64,000 nucleotides of DNA from Chitinophaga sp. S165 (GTDB taxonomy: Bacteria; Bacteroidota; Bacteroidia; Chitinophagales; Chitinophagaceae), in assembly GCF_003182155.1 (NCBI RefSeq), contig NZ_QGTG01000001.1, forward strand, positions 414,022-478,021, written 5' to 3'. Below, in pieces: positions 16,619 through 24,844 of the stretch. A program made the position numbers and the translations under genes. Under the pieces are notes generated by a model. The model did not search any database, was not told the DNA's origin, and worked only from the letters and a program-made list of their open reading frames with translations. Positions within the stretch are counted from its first letter, which is position 1. Every line of letters starts with the position of its first letter.

Positions 16619-19600
16619 TCAATCCATTTTCTGTCCTACCTTTCTGTAACCCAGGTAGAAGAACAATGGGAACACCAGCAGCGTGAGTATGGTGGCAGTG
16701 ATCAAGCCACCGATTACTACGATCGCCAAAGGTTTGGAAGTCTCAGAACCAATACCCCTGGATAACGCTGCTGGCAATAAGCCGATAGCTGCCATCAACG
16801 CCGTCATGACCACCGGGCGTACTCTCGTACGTACGCCATCACGTATTGCTATTTCAAGAGTGTGATGATTAAATTCACGCCGCTTCACCATCTGCATATT
16901 ATTCTTGAATACCGATATCAGTATTACGCCGTTTTGTATACAGATACCGAACAATGCAATGAACCCGATACCGGCAGAGATACTGAAGTTAGTACCCGTT
17001 ATCAGCAATGCGGCAATCCCCCCGATAATTGCAAATGGTACGTTTAATAAAACCATCCCTGCGTCCTTTACGTTTCCGAACATGATGAACAGGATCAGGA
17101 AAATGATCAGGAGGCTGATAGGCACTACCTGCGTCAGGCGTTTGGTTGCACGCTGCTGGTTTTCGAAGTCGCCAGCCCACTGCATTTCATAGCCCTTATC
17201 CAGTTTTACTTGTTTATCGACTTTGCCCTGTGCTTCTGCAATAACGCTTCCCATATCACGTCCGCGGATAGAGAATTTAACGGCCGTATACCGTCTGTTA
17301 TCGTCCCTGAAAATAATGCTCGGTCCCGTCAATGTCCGGATCGTGGCAATGTTCTTAATAGGCACCCTGGCGCCGCGTAGGGTAGGGACCATTAAATTAC
17401 TGATTGCTTCTGCGTTGTTGCGGTATTTCTCTTCATAACGTAAACGCAACTGGAATTTGCGCTCTCCCTCGTAAATTTGCGTAATAGCCTTACCGCCGAT
17501 CGCCATTTCAATGATAGCGTTCGCGTCTGCTGTAGTAACGCCATAAAGGGCCATTTTATTTTCATCAAGGTCAATTCTCATTTCAGGTTGACCGATATTT
17601 CTGATAACACCCAGATCTTCAACACCCTCTATCTTTTTCATGATATCATATACCTGGTTCGCTTTAGCTTCCGTATATGTCAGACTGTCCCCGTAGATCT
17701 TCACACAAAGCGATCCCTTAACTCCCGATACCGCTTCTTCCACGTTATCCATGATCGGTTGCGAGAAGTTCAGGTTCACTCCAGGATATACTTCCAGCTG
17801 CTTCTGCATCTTATCGATCAGCTCTTCTTTCGTCATCCCGCTTTTCCATTGCTTCTTCGGATAGATATCCACATGGAACTCAATGTTATAAAAACCTGTA
17901 GCATCGGTACCGTCGTTCGGACGGCCTGTCTGAGACATCACCTGTTTCACTTCCGGAAATGCCAGGATAATGCGGCGCATCTTGTTAGCCAATACTTTGG
18001 ATTCATCCAGCGAAACGCTCAGCGGACAAGTGGCCCTGATATAGATCGCACCTTCATCCAGTTCAGGCAGGAACTCACTTCCCAGGAACTTGAAACTGAA
18101 AAGGCCGACAACTACCAGTGCACCTGCTATAATGAGTGACAGGCGTTTATTACGATAAGTGCGGGAGAAGAGCTTCATCACACCATTTGTGATCCACTCG
18201 ACAAATACATTGTGTTTCTCCCTTACGTTCTTCCGCAACAGGATACTGCTTAATAATGGTATCAGTGTAAGCGTGAGCAGCAATGCGCCCAGCAATGCAA
18301 ACCCTAATGTCCAGGCCAGGGGAGAGAACATTTTACCTTCCACTTTCTCGAAAGAGAAGATAGGTAGTAAACCGGCAATGATGATCAGTTTGGAGAAGAA
18401 GATCGCCTTACCCAGTTCTCCGCCGGTGTTCTTGATAAGCCCCAGTTTAGACAGCTTGTTGAATCGCTCCATCCCCAGCTGATGCTGCTTATGGTCAAGC
18501 AATACAAAGATCCCTTCCACCATCACAACGGCGCCGTCAATGATGATACCGAAGTCAATCGCCCCCATCGATAACAGGTTAGCCGACATGCCTTTCAACG
18601 TCAGACAGATGAATGCAAACAACAATGCCAGCGGTATCACAATAGCAACGATCACGGTAGTACGCCAGTCGGCCATGAACAGGAACACGATCACCGTTAC
18701 AAAGATGATCCCCTCCAGCATGTTATGTAACACGGTATGTGTGGCGAATTCTATCAGGTTATCACGATTGTAGAACGTGTTGATCTTCACATCGGCAGGC
18801 AATACCTTTGCATTCAGATAATCGATCCTTTCCTGTACACGTTTGATCACATCGCTGGGGTTCTCGCCCTTGCGCATCACAATGATGCCTTCCACTACAT
18901 CGTTCTGTTTATCACGGCCCACCTGGCCCAGGCGGGGCAATGCCGACACGTCCACCTGCGCAATATCCTTCACCAGGATAGGCGTATTGTTAATGTTGTC
19001 GACAATGATATTCCCGATCTCTTCCGCATTGTTCAGCAGCCCGATACCGCGCACAACATAAGCCTGCGAATTGTCTACGATCACATCACCGCCTACATTG
19101 ATATTACTTTTGGAGATCGCATTGTAAACATCCAGGGGCGTAATATCATACGAAGCCAGCTTCTGCGGATTGACAGTGATCTCGTACGTTTTCACTTCAC
19201 CACCAAAGCTTACTACGTCACCAACACCGGGAACATTCAGCAGGCGGCGTTCTATCACCCAGTCCTGGAGTGTTTTCAATTCCTTAACGGTTTTGGTTTT
19301 ACTGTCCAGCGTATAACGGAAGATCTCTCCCGTAGGCCCTGTAGGTGGCTGTACATCCGGTTCTGCACCATCGGGTACCTCCACGTCGCGCAGCATGTTG
19401 TTGACCTGCTGACGGGCAAAGGCATCATCTACATTATCATCAAAGATCACTTTCACTACCGATAGTCCGAATACAGTGGTAGAACGTACTGACGTCTTTT
19501 TCTGTACCGGGTTCATGGCTATTTCAATGGGGACCGTCACAAACTTCTCCACTTCTTCGGCACTTCTGCCAGGCCATTGTGTAATGATGGTTATCTGCGT

Positions 19601-19741
19601 ATTTGTTACATCCGGAAATGCTTCAATAGGTATGTTCCTGAAAGCAATTATCCCCCATATGATGAGGACAATTGTGGCAAAACCTATGAAGAGCCTGTTC
19701 TTCAGCGAAAAGGCAATGACTGATTTTATTATCTTCTGCAT
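16619..19741 (-). CDS. czcA: heavy-metal efflux RND pump, CzcA/CusA family
   Basis: This 1040-aa inner-membrane proton/metal antiporter has two halves, each with a large periplasmic loop and about six membrane helices. The family motif DFGIIIDGAVVMVE (about residues 396-409) marks the heavy-metal RND subgroup, and its acidic residues carry protons. The N-terminal helix and the WPGRSAEEVEKFV motif are typical. It is the last gene of a minus-strand operon: small exported protein, TolC-like channel, adaptor, pump, with gaps of 143, 11 and 14 bp. It would form a tripartite export complex for divalent (Czc) or monovalent (Cus) metals; sequence alone does not settle which. Confidence 0.95.
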   Translation of the reverse strand: MQKIIKSVIAFSLKNRLFIGFATIVLIIWGIIAFRNIPIEAFPDVTNTQITIITQWPGRSAEEVEKFVTVPIEIAMNPVQKKTSVRSTTVFGLSVVKVIFDDNVDDAFARQQVNNMLRDVEVPDGAEPDVQPPTGPTGEIFRYTLDSKTKTVKELKTLQDWVIERRLLNVPGVGDVVSFGGEVKTYEITVNPQKLASYDITPLDVYNAISKSNINVGGDVIVDNSQAYVVRGIGLLNNAEEIGNIIVDNINNTPILVKDIAQVDVSALPRLGQVGRDKQNDVVEGIIVMRKGENPSDVIKRVQERIDYLNAKVLPADVKINTFYNRDNLIEFATHTVLHNMLEGIIFVTVIVFLFMADWRTTVIVAIVIPLALLFAFICLTLKGMSANLLSMGAIDFGIIIDGAVVMVEGIFVLLDHKQHQLGMERFNKLSKLGLIKNTGGELGKAIFFSKLIIIAGLLPIFSFEKVEGKMFSPLAWTLGFALLGALLLTLTLIPLLSSILLRKNVREKHNVFVEWITNGVMKLFSRTYRNKRLSLIIAGALVVVGLFSFKFLGSEFLPELDEGAIYIRATCPLSVSLDESKVLANKMRRIILAFPEVKQVMSQTGRPNDGTDATGFYNIEFHVDIYPKKQWKSGMTKEELIDKMQKQLEVYPGVNLNFSQPIMDNVEEAVSGVKGSLCVKIYGDSLTYTEAKANQVYDIMKKIEGVEDLGVIRNIGQPEMRIDLDENKMALYGVTTADANAIIEMAIGGKAITQIYEGERKFQLRLRYEEKYRNNAEAISNLMVPTLRGARVPIKNIATIRTLTGPSIIFRDDNRRYTAVKFSIRGRDMGSVIAEAQGKVDKQVKLDKGYEMQWAGDFENQQRATKRLTQVVPISLLIIFLILFIMFGNVKDAGMVLLNVPFAIIGGIAALLITGTNFSISAGIGFIALFGICIQNGVILISVFKNNMQMVKRREFNHHTLEIAIRDGVRTRVRPVVMTALMAAIGLLPAALSRGIGSETSKPLAIVVIGGLITATILTLLVFPLFFYLGYRKVGQKMD

Positions 19742-19755
19742 AAGTTGCTGCTTGG

Positions 19756-20832
19756 CTAGTTAAGGTTAAGGGCATCATAAATAAAAACCTGTGAGCTGGT
19801 AACCACCAGTTCTCCTTCCTGCAAACCGGATATAAAAGCACGGTCGTCGATCCTGCGCAACAGGTTGATCTGGCGTATTTCCAGACCTGTTGGTTTCTTT
19901 ACGATCACATACTGTTTACTGTTGTCCATCACCATTGCTTTGGCTGGAATGCTGAGAACTGCTCCTGTCGGCTTGGCACTCACTTTAACGGTAGCAAACA
20001 TTTCAGGTTTCAGTTCCCCGTTGGTGTTAGCCATGCTGATACGTACCTGCATGGTACGGTTAGCAGGATCAAGCACATTGTATACCTTGTCTATTTTGCC
20101 CTGGTATTCCTTGTCTGGGTTAGACAGCGTTTTAACTTTCACATCATCGCCCAGGCGAATATTTGCAATGTCTGATTCATACACGTTTGCAATGATCCAT
20201 ACGGTCGATAGATCTGCAATGGTGAAGAGACTGTTGCTGTTGTCCTGCCTTACTTCAGAATTGTTGGAAATATTCTTTTCGATCACATAACCGCTGATAG
20301 GCGCTTTCAATGTGTAAGCCGCACTGCTGCCACCTGTGATATTAGCTACCTGCCGCGCCCTGTTCAGTTCTGATTGCGCTTTCTTGTATTCTATCTGAGC
20401 AGAGAGGTAATCCTGTTGTGTTGCCAGGCCGCCTTCAAAGAGGGATTTCTGTGTTTCCACGCTCTTCTTTGCCATCTCAAGACTCGACTCTGCAATGGAT
20501 ACATCGTTCGTGATACCGGCTACTTCCGAGCTTTGTAATACTGCCAGCACCTGACCTTGTTTTACATAGTCGCCCAGTTCCACCTGCACACTTTTTATCT
20601 TACCGCTTACGAGGGCATATACTTTAGATTCCTTGCTTTCATCGGGTTGTATCTTACCATTCAGTTTTATATTTTCTGATGGCTCTTCCATCTTCGCAGC
20701 AGCAGTTTCCACATGTTTGAAGAGGCTATCGGAAATAGGAGCGTCGTCTTTTTTAACCTCCGGTTCATGTGAGCCGCAGGCAGAAAGCATACATACAAAA
20801 GCAACGGGAAGAAGATATATAAATGGTTTCAT
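19756..20832 (-). CDS. czcB: RND efflux periplasmic adaptor lipoprotein
   Basis: This 358-aa membrane-fusion protein has a lipoprotein signal peptide and lipobox LSAC, with Cys19 as the lipidated residue. A biotinyl-lipoyl-like half-motif (KVYALVSGKIKSVQVELGDY) is followed by a coiled-coil hairpin (about 115-165), the second lipoyl half (YTLKAPISGYVIEKN), then beta-barrel and membrane-proximal domains. It joins the pump to the outer-membrane channel and may hand metal to it. It sits 11 bp after the channel gene and 14 bp before the pump gene. Confidence 0.92.
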   Translation of the reverse strand: MKPFIYLLPVAFVCMLSACGSHEPEVKKDDAPISDSLFKHVETAAAKMEEPSENIKLNGKIQPDESKESKVYALVSGKIKSVQVELGDYVKQGQVLAVLQSSEVAGITNDVSIAESSLEMAKKSVETQKSLFEGGLATQQDYLSAQIEYKKAQSELNRARQVANITGGSSAAYTLKAPISGYVIEKNISNNSEVRQDNSNSLFTIADLSTVWIIANVYESDIANIRLGDDVKVKTLSNPDKEYQGKIDKVYNVLDPANRTMQVRISMANTNGELKPEMFATVKVSAKPTGAVLSIPAKAMVMDNSKQYVIVKKPTGLEIRQINLLRRIDDRAFISGLQEGELVVTSSQVFIYDALNLN

Positions 20833-20843
20833 GACTGTTTCTG

Positions 20844-22142
20844 TTATTTATTGAACAAGGTTTTACCGATCGCGAAGTTGAGCGTCTCTATCGCCTGCAT
20901 CCTCGCATTTTGCAGTTGGTTCAGCTGAAGGATATTTTCTTTATAAGAATCATAGAAATCTGTCAGTTCCAGCAGACTGATATTCTTCTTCATAAAATTA
21001 TCCGTGATGCTTCGTAACAGTTGCTCGAACTGTCCGCGGAAAGCAGGATCAACGGACTCCAGCATCTTGTCGGTATTGACAGCCTTCACATATGCGGTCT
21101 GTACTTCATTCTCTACTGCCTGTGTTTGTTGCTGCACCAGTAGTTTGGTCTGGTCGATACTGAACTTTGCAGCTTTAATATTTCCCTGATTGCGGTTAAA
21201 GAAGGGCAGGTCGATACCCATATTCAGGAAGGTCGCATTGTTCACAAAGCTGCCTCGTTTATCGAAGTTGGCGCCCAGTGTAAGATCGGGTACTGCCATC
21301 GCTTTCTGCAAGCTGTAATTCTGCTGATTGTATTGAAGGCTGTTCTGCGCAAGCAGGAGGTCTTGTCTGTTGACATACGCGCTATCCACCAGGCTTGCTA
21401 AACTGGTTTGCCTTATTTCAGGAATACCTTCAACAGCATTGTCAGGCATATCAGGCACGAACCAGGTATGATTGTTCTGTAGCAACAACTGCAACTCCGC
21501 TTCCTGATCGTTCAGCTGATTCTGCATATTGGTGCGCTCGGCCCGGAGACTATACAATAAAGACCGGAGGCGTACCGCATCTTTCAGCGTAACAAGTCCC
21601 TTTTGCTGGAGGTCCTTATAAGCAGCGTCCATCTTCTCCAGGGTAGCGATCTGCTCTCCATATGCATTCATAGAACTTTGCAGGTAATAGGCCTGGTAGA
21701 AATTACTGCGAAGTGTAAAACGGAGCGTACGCAACAGATCAAAGAACGCATTCTCCGCCATGTCCGCATTAGTACGGGCCAGCTGGACCTGTTTGTTCCT
21801 TTTGCCTGCGAGTGAGATCAGTTGTTGTATACCTACCTCATACTGGCCTGTCTGATTGCTGATATCGAAAAACTTTTTCCTGTCAGGATTATAGATATTA
21901 CCACTGAGGGTAAGATTAGGATTATTGTATAACCTGGCTTGAATGATCTGTGCTTTCGCGATAGATACATTATACTTCTCCGCCAGCAGTTGCAGGTTCC
22001 TGTCAAGGAACTGTTTTTCTGCATCCTGGATGGTGAGGTGTAACGTATCCTGTGCATTGGCCGAAATACCGGCGATGAGCAAGAACAAACAGCAGGTAAG
22101 GAACCGGTAAAGTGATGCTACATTAAAGTCCTTACTAGGCAT
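20844..22142 (-). CDS. czcC: TolC-family outer-membrane channel, CzcC-like
   Basis: The protein is 432 aa from the ATG at 22142, which places the signal peptide (YRFLTCCLFLLIAGISANAQ) near the N-terminus. A longer frame begins at 22205 but adds an unlikely lead. Two long helical repeats with OEP-family features (LYNNPNLTLSG, GIQQLISLAGKRNKQ, DLPFFNRNQGNIKAAK) identify the outer-membrane factor of a tripartite pump. It lies upstream of the adaptor and pump in the same operon. Confidence 0.92.
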   Translation of the reverse strand: MPSKDFNVASLYRFLTCCLFLLIAGISANAQDTLHLTIQDAEKQFLDRNLQLLAEKYNVSIAKAQIIQARLYNNPNLTLSGNIYNPDRKKFFDISNQTGQYEVGIQQLISLAGKRNKQVQLARTNADMAENAFFDLLRTLRFTLRSNFYQAYYLQSSMNAYGEQIATLEKMDAAYKDLQQKGLVTLKDAVRLRSLLYSLRAERTNMQNQLNDQEAELQLLLQNNHTWFVPDMPDNAVEGIPEIRQTSLASLVDSAYVNRQDLLLAQNSLQYNQQNYSLQKAMAVPDLTLGANFDKRGSFVNNATFLNMGIDLPFFNRNQGNIKAAKFSIDQTKLLVQQQTQAVENEVQTAYVKAVNTDKMLESVDPAFRGQFEQLLRSITDNFMKKNISLLELTDFYDSYKENILQLNQLQNARMQAIETLNFAIGKTLFNK

Positions 22143-22232
22143 ATAGAATCGTTTAGAATGATAATGATGTGAAATGAGACATGAAGAGATCAATACTACA
22201 GGCACATAAAGGTTTATAGCCAGTCAATGAAG

Positions 22233-22285
22233 ACTGCCATAGGTAGTGGCGTGCAGAGATCTTTTAAATCGGATAGTATGGCAGT
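22233..22285 (-). other. intercistronic stem-loop in the efflux operon
   Basis: Perfect 9-bp arms (22233-22241 actgccata; 22277-22285) are separated by a 35-nt loop, between the small leading gene and the channel gene. There is no T-run. It may adjust the ratio of the first gene to the rest or protect mRNA; that is inference. Confidence 0.3.
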
Positions 22286-22654
22286 TTATGCCTTCGGTGG
22301 GGGAATAAGTATATCGTAAGCAACAGTGCTTATTTTCTGTACGAGCGCCCGGGGATAGGCCACTGCCAGATCGGTAACGGATGGTTCTTCCCTGTTGAGG
22401 GTAACCTCTTGCGTGTTGGGAACGTAAGTCGTGATGCCTGCACCTGTAAAATAATGTGCAAGGTCGTCGTCTTCGTCTTGGCGTGTCACGTCCGTATTGC
22501 CCAGTATTACCTGGTCGATCAGCTCCATGAAGGTGTTGATATCATTGATCTGGCGGCCGGAGGCGTCATATACGTCTCTCTCATCCACTACCGGGATGAA
22601 CATCGTCGTGTTGATGTGAATAAAGAGTAATATGTATGCAAAAAGCCTGATCAT
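22286..22654 (-). CDS. small exported acidic protein leading the efflux operon
   Basis: This 122-aa protein has an N-terminal hydrophobic segment (LFAYILLFIHINTTMFIP) acting as signal or anchor. An acidic stretch DVTRQDEDDDLAHYF lies near residues 55-69 and a proline-rich end follows. I do not recognise a named domain. It is the first gene of the czc-type operon, 143 bp before the channel gene. By position it may sense or buffer metal or help assemble the pump; the acidic run could bind divalent cations. Function is unproven. Confidence 0.65.
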   Translation of the reverse strand: MIRLFAYILLFIHINTTMFIPVVDERDVYDASGRQINDINTFMELIDQVILGNTDVTRQDEDDDLAHYFTGAGITTYVPNTQEVTLNREEPSVTDLAVAYPRALVQKISTVAYDILIPPPKA

Positions 22655-22667
22655 AGTATTTCAGATA

Positions 22668-22675
22668 CAAATATA
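22668..22675 (-). promoter_or_regulatory. -7 element TATATTTG before the efflux operon
   Basis: On the minus strand TATATTTG at 22675-22668 precedes the ATG at 22654 by 13 bases, implying a very short leader. No -33 TTG was found at the usual distance, so activation by a regulator is possible. Confidence 0.4.
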
Positions 22676-22791
22676 TATTTGGGTAACTGGATAACGTGGT
22701 GCCTTAAGGAAGTTTAAGGCCATTTTAATCGGATTTTAACCAGGGGAGGAGGTGCAGATTGATCCGGGCGTTACGCTGTTTAAGTCCGGCG

Positions 22792-22846
22792 ATGCGTCGT
22801 ATATACGTCGTGTATGAAGCATGTATGCGTCGTGTATAAAGCGTAT
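22792..22846. repeat. five tandem 11-bp repeats
   Basis: Units atgcgtcgtat, atacgtcgtgt, atgaagcatgt, atgcgtcgtgt and ataaagcgtat run without gaps from 22792 to 22846. They lie upstream of the efflux operon in a 549-bp non-coding region (22655-23203) and run into an inverted repeat. The unit length equals about one helical turn. Confidence 0.75.
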
Positions 22847-22882
22847 TCGCAACGATCTTCCTGGGAGATCGTTGCGAATACG
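22842..22882. repeat. 17-bp perfect inverted repeat
   Basis: Arms at 22842-22858 (cgtattcgcaacgatct) and 22866-22882 are perfectly complementary around a 7-nt loop. There is no adjacent T-run, so it is not an obvious intrinsic terminator. A separate 14-bp palindrome, gtcctgatcaggac, directly follows at 22882-22895. Confidence 0.85.
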
Positions 22883-22910
22883 TCCTGATCAGGACCATAG
22901 GAGGATTATG

Positions 22911-22994
22911 CAAGGTTCATACAAGGCTTAACTTACGTTCATCTTACGTTCAAAGACGTAGGATGAACGTAAGTTAAGCCTTGTATAAACCTTG
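22911..22994. repeat. 39-bp near-perfect hairpin with 6-nt loop
   Basis: Arms at 22911-22949 and 22956-22994 are complementary at 37 of 39 positions, with loop tcaaag. The left arm is itself built of about 11-bp units beginning caagg (twice) and cttacgttca (twice). Such an arm length is unusual for a terminator and there is no T-run. It may be a mobile palindromic element, a protein-binding site or an RNA-stabilising structure. Confidence 0.85.
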
Positions 22995-23159
22995 TATAAT
23001 GCTGTTTTATTCCTGGATGGAATGGAGATATGCCGTTATTTGGCGCCTTAGATTAATATATTGTAAATCAGTCAATTGAGGTCTTTAGAATCCGTATTTC
23101 CCGCATCTCTTTTCTATTTAACTTTGTGATGTGATCGCAAATGTGAGAATTATCGGCAC

Positions 23160-23183
23160 AAAAAAATCCGCGTTGTAAACGCG
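23160..23183 (-). terminator. terminator of metX
   Basis: On the minus strand, arms cgcgtt and aacgcg (23069-offset excluded; actual positions 23169-23174 and 23178-23183) with a 3-nt loop are followed by seven T within 23160-23167. It lies 21 bp after the metX stop. Confidence 0.75.
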
Positions 23184-23203
23184 TCCAAATAAAGGCATAA
23201 GCC

Positions 23204-24220
23204 TTAACACATCCAGTTCTTCAGGATGTTATTGATCTTCTCAAATTCAATGAGGAACCCGTCATGGCCGTATGTAGAATCTATTTCGTAGTAGGTGGCC
23301 TGCGGCATATGTTGTGAGAGGAAAAGCTGTTCTTCCGGCGGACAGAGAATATCGCTGGTAATACCCACGATCAGTGCGGGCTGGGATATGAGTGCAAGCG
23401 CACCTGCAAGATCGGTATTCCGGCCACGGGAAATATTGTGGCTGTCCATTGCCTTGCTGAGCAGCCAGTAAGACTGGGCATTGAAGCGCTTCACCAGTTT
23501 ATCGCCCTGGTATTCGATATAGGAAGACGCACGGAAATGGTCCGTCTTTTCATTGTCAGGATCTGACTGGGTACGTACGAAGGTCTGGTAGTTGCGGTAG
23601 GTCAGCATACCGATAGCGCGGGCTGCTTTCAGTCCCTGGGCGCCGGCGGCATAACTATCGTCCTGCCAGGTGCTGTCGGCCTGAATAGCCAGGCGCTGGG
23701 CCGTATGGATGGCGATGCTCCAGGCGCTTTCGGAAGCCCCGGTGCAAAGCAGGCTTAAACGCTGAATAACAGCCGGTTCCAGTAATGACCATTCGAGGGC
23801 CTGGTATCCGCCCATAGAGCCACCCATGAGCAGCTTAATGGCCTTTATGCCCAGATGCTGACGCAGCAATACATGTGCATTGACCATGTCACGTACAGTA
23901 ATATGGGGGAAGGAATGGAAATAAGGCTCGCCGGTAACCGGATTGTTGGAAAGAGGGCCGGAGGTGCCATAGCAGGACCCCAGGATGTTGGCGCAGACAA
24001 TAAAGTCCTTCTCCGGATCTATAGCATGCCCGGGAGCGATGAGCCCCTTCCACCAGTCCATTACATCGGAGTTGGCTGTCAGCGCATGACAGATCCAGAC
24101 TACGTTGTCGCCGTTACTGTTCAGGGTGCCATACGTATGATATGCAACGTGCAGTTCCGGCAGCACTGCGCCGGATTCTAAGGTAAATGGCTGTTTATGA
24201 TGGAAGTTATGTGCTGTCAA
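23204..24220 (-). CDS. metX: homoserine O-acetyltransferase
   Basis: This 338-aa alpha/beta-hydrolase-fold enzyme transfers an acetyl group from acetyl-CoA to homoserine, the entry step of methionine synthesis. The nucleophile elbow GGSMGG places the catalytic serine at 135. A conserved DILCPPEEQ and a C-terminal YGHDGF supply the Asp and His. The MetX family signature LGSCYGTSGP is near 80-89. The start codon is TTG at 24220: the frame upstream holds an in-frame TAG and no ATG, and the next candidates cut into the conserved core. It is divergent from osmC and metZ. Some MetX-family members use succinyl-CoA; that cannot be decided here. Confidence 0.93.
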   Translation of the reverse strand: MTAHNFHHKQPFTLESGAVLPELHVAYHTYGTLNSNGDNVVWICHALTANSDVMDWWKGLIAPGHAIDPEKDFIVCANILGSCYGTSGPLSNNPVTGEPYFHSFPHITVRDMVNAHVLLRQHLGIKAIKLLMGGSMGGYQALEWSLLEPAVIQRLSLLCTGASESAWSIAIHTAQRLAIQADSTWQDDSYAAGAQGLKAARAIGMLTYRNYQTFVRTQSDPDNEKTDHFRASSYIEYQGDKLVKRFNAQSYWLLSKAMDSHNISRGRNTDLAGALALISQPALIVGITSDILCPPEEQLFLSQHMPQATYYEIDSTYGHDGFLIEFEKINNILKNWMC

Positions 24221-24239
24221 TGCCCCGGAAAAATTTGCG

Positions 24240-24247
24240 CAAAGCTA
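24240..24247 (-). promoter_or_regulatory. -7 element TAGCTTTG of metX
   Basis: On the minus strand TAGCTTTG at 24247-24240 lies 19 bases before the TTG start. The -33 region has no exact TTG. No SAM riboswitch-like structure fits in the roughly 20 nt that would be transcribed before the start codon. Confidence 0.45.
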
Positions 24248-24290
24248 AGTTAAAAAATGCTTAATGCATAATGACCGGGAAAGGGGGTAT

Positions 24291-24321
24291 TTGGGATTTG
24301 ATTTCCGGAGAAGTATCTTTG
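24291..24321 (+). promoter_or_regulatory. promoter, TTG-N20-TATCTTTG, of osmC-metZ
   Basis: TTG at 24291-24293 and TATCTTTG at 24314-24321 are 20 bp apart, matching the Bacteroidota consensus. The ATG of osmC is 19 bp after the element. Together with the metX element on the other strand it makes a compact divergent promoter region. Confidence 0.7.
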
Positions 24322-24340
24322 GAGAATAATTTAGCTCAAA

Positions 24341-24760
24341 ATGAAGATATCACTACACAGACTAGATGATGCGTTCAACATGGAAGCAGTCGATGCGAAC
24401 GGGCATAAGGTATTAATGGATTCTTCCGTGGAGAATGGAGGAAAGAACAACGGCGTCAGACCCATGCAGATGCTGTTAATGGGACTGGGCGGATGTTCAG
24501 CCATTGACGTTGCCATGATCCTGAAAAAGCAACGCCAGGAAATGACCGATTTCCGTATCGAGATAGAAGGAGAGAGAGAGAAAGGCAAAGAACCTTCCAT
24601 CTGGGAGACAGTGCATGTGATATTCCATATCAGCGGCGATGTAGACCCTGATAAAGCAGCACGCGCTGTAGAACTGTCCATGACCAAATACTGTTCCGTT
24701 GCGGAAACCCTGCGCAGAGCAGGCGGAGGCCTCACCTGGGAAACAAGGGTGAACGGGTAA
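24341..24760 (+). CDS. OsmC/Ohr-family protein
   Basis: This 139-aa protein has the OsmC fold and the two conserved redox cysteines, in GLGGCSAIDV (Cys52) and TKYCSVAETL (Cys109). Family members reduce organic hydroperoxides or act in sulphur-linked thiol chemistry. It lies directly upstream of metZ by 84 bp and divergent from metX, a neighbourhood that suggests a role beside methionine synthesis, perhaps protecting sulphide or thiol intermediates; that is inference. It is closer to the YhfA/OsmC-like branch than to classic Ohr, judging by the NNGVRPMQMLLMGLGGC context. Confidence 0.85.
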   Translation: MKISLHRLDDAFNMEAVDANGHKVLMDSSVENGGKNNGVRPMQMLLMGLGGCSAIDVAMILKKQRQEMTDFRIEIEGEREKGKEPSIWETVHVIFHISGDVDPDKAARAVELSMTKYCSVAETLRRAGGGLTWETRVNG

Positions 24761-24777
24761 TTGCCCGTAACAGCTAT

Positions 24778-24805
24778 CAGGCAGGTGTATGAAAGGACCT
24801 GTCTG
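24778..24805 (+). other. stem-loop between osmC and metZ
   Basis: Arms caggcaggt (24778-24786) and acctgtctg (24797-24805) pair with one G-U and enclose a 10-nt loop. No T-run follows, so it is more likely an intercistronic structure than a full terminator. Confidence 0.35.
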
Positions 24806-24844
24806 GCTAATTATTCTAATCATCAATAGAATCAGTATACATCG

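Noticed and set aside
17477..19465. Plus-strand frames of 220 and 242 aa inside the RND pump gene
   Set aside because: They lie opposite a clear CzcA-type gene and lack any recognisable fold; they are composition effects.
22842..22994. Inverted repeats as ends of an insertion sequence
   Set aside because: No transposase frame lies between or beside the arms; loops are only 6-7 nt.
24221..24340. SAM riboswitch between metX and osmC
   Set aside because: The -7 elements leave only about 20 nt of leader on each side, too short for a riboswitch.
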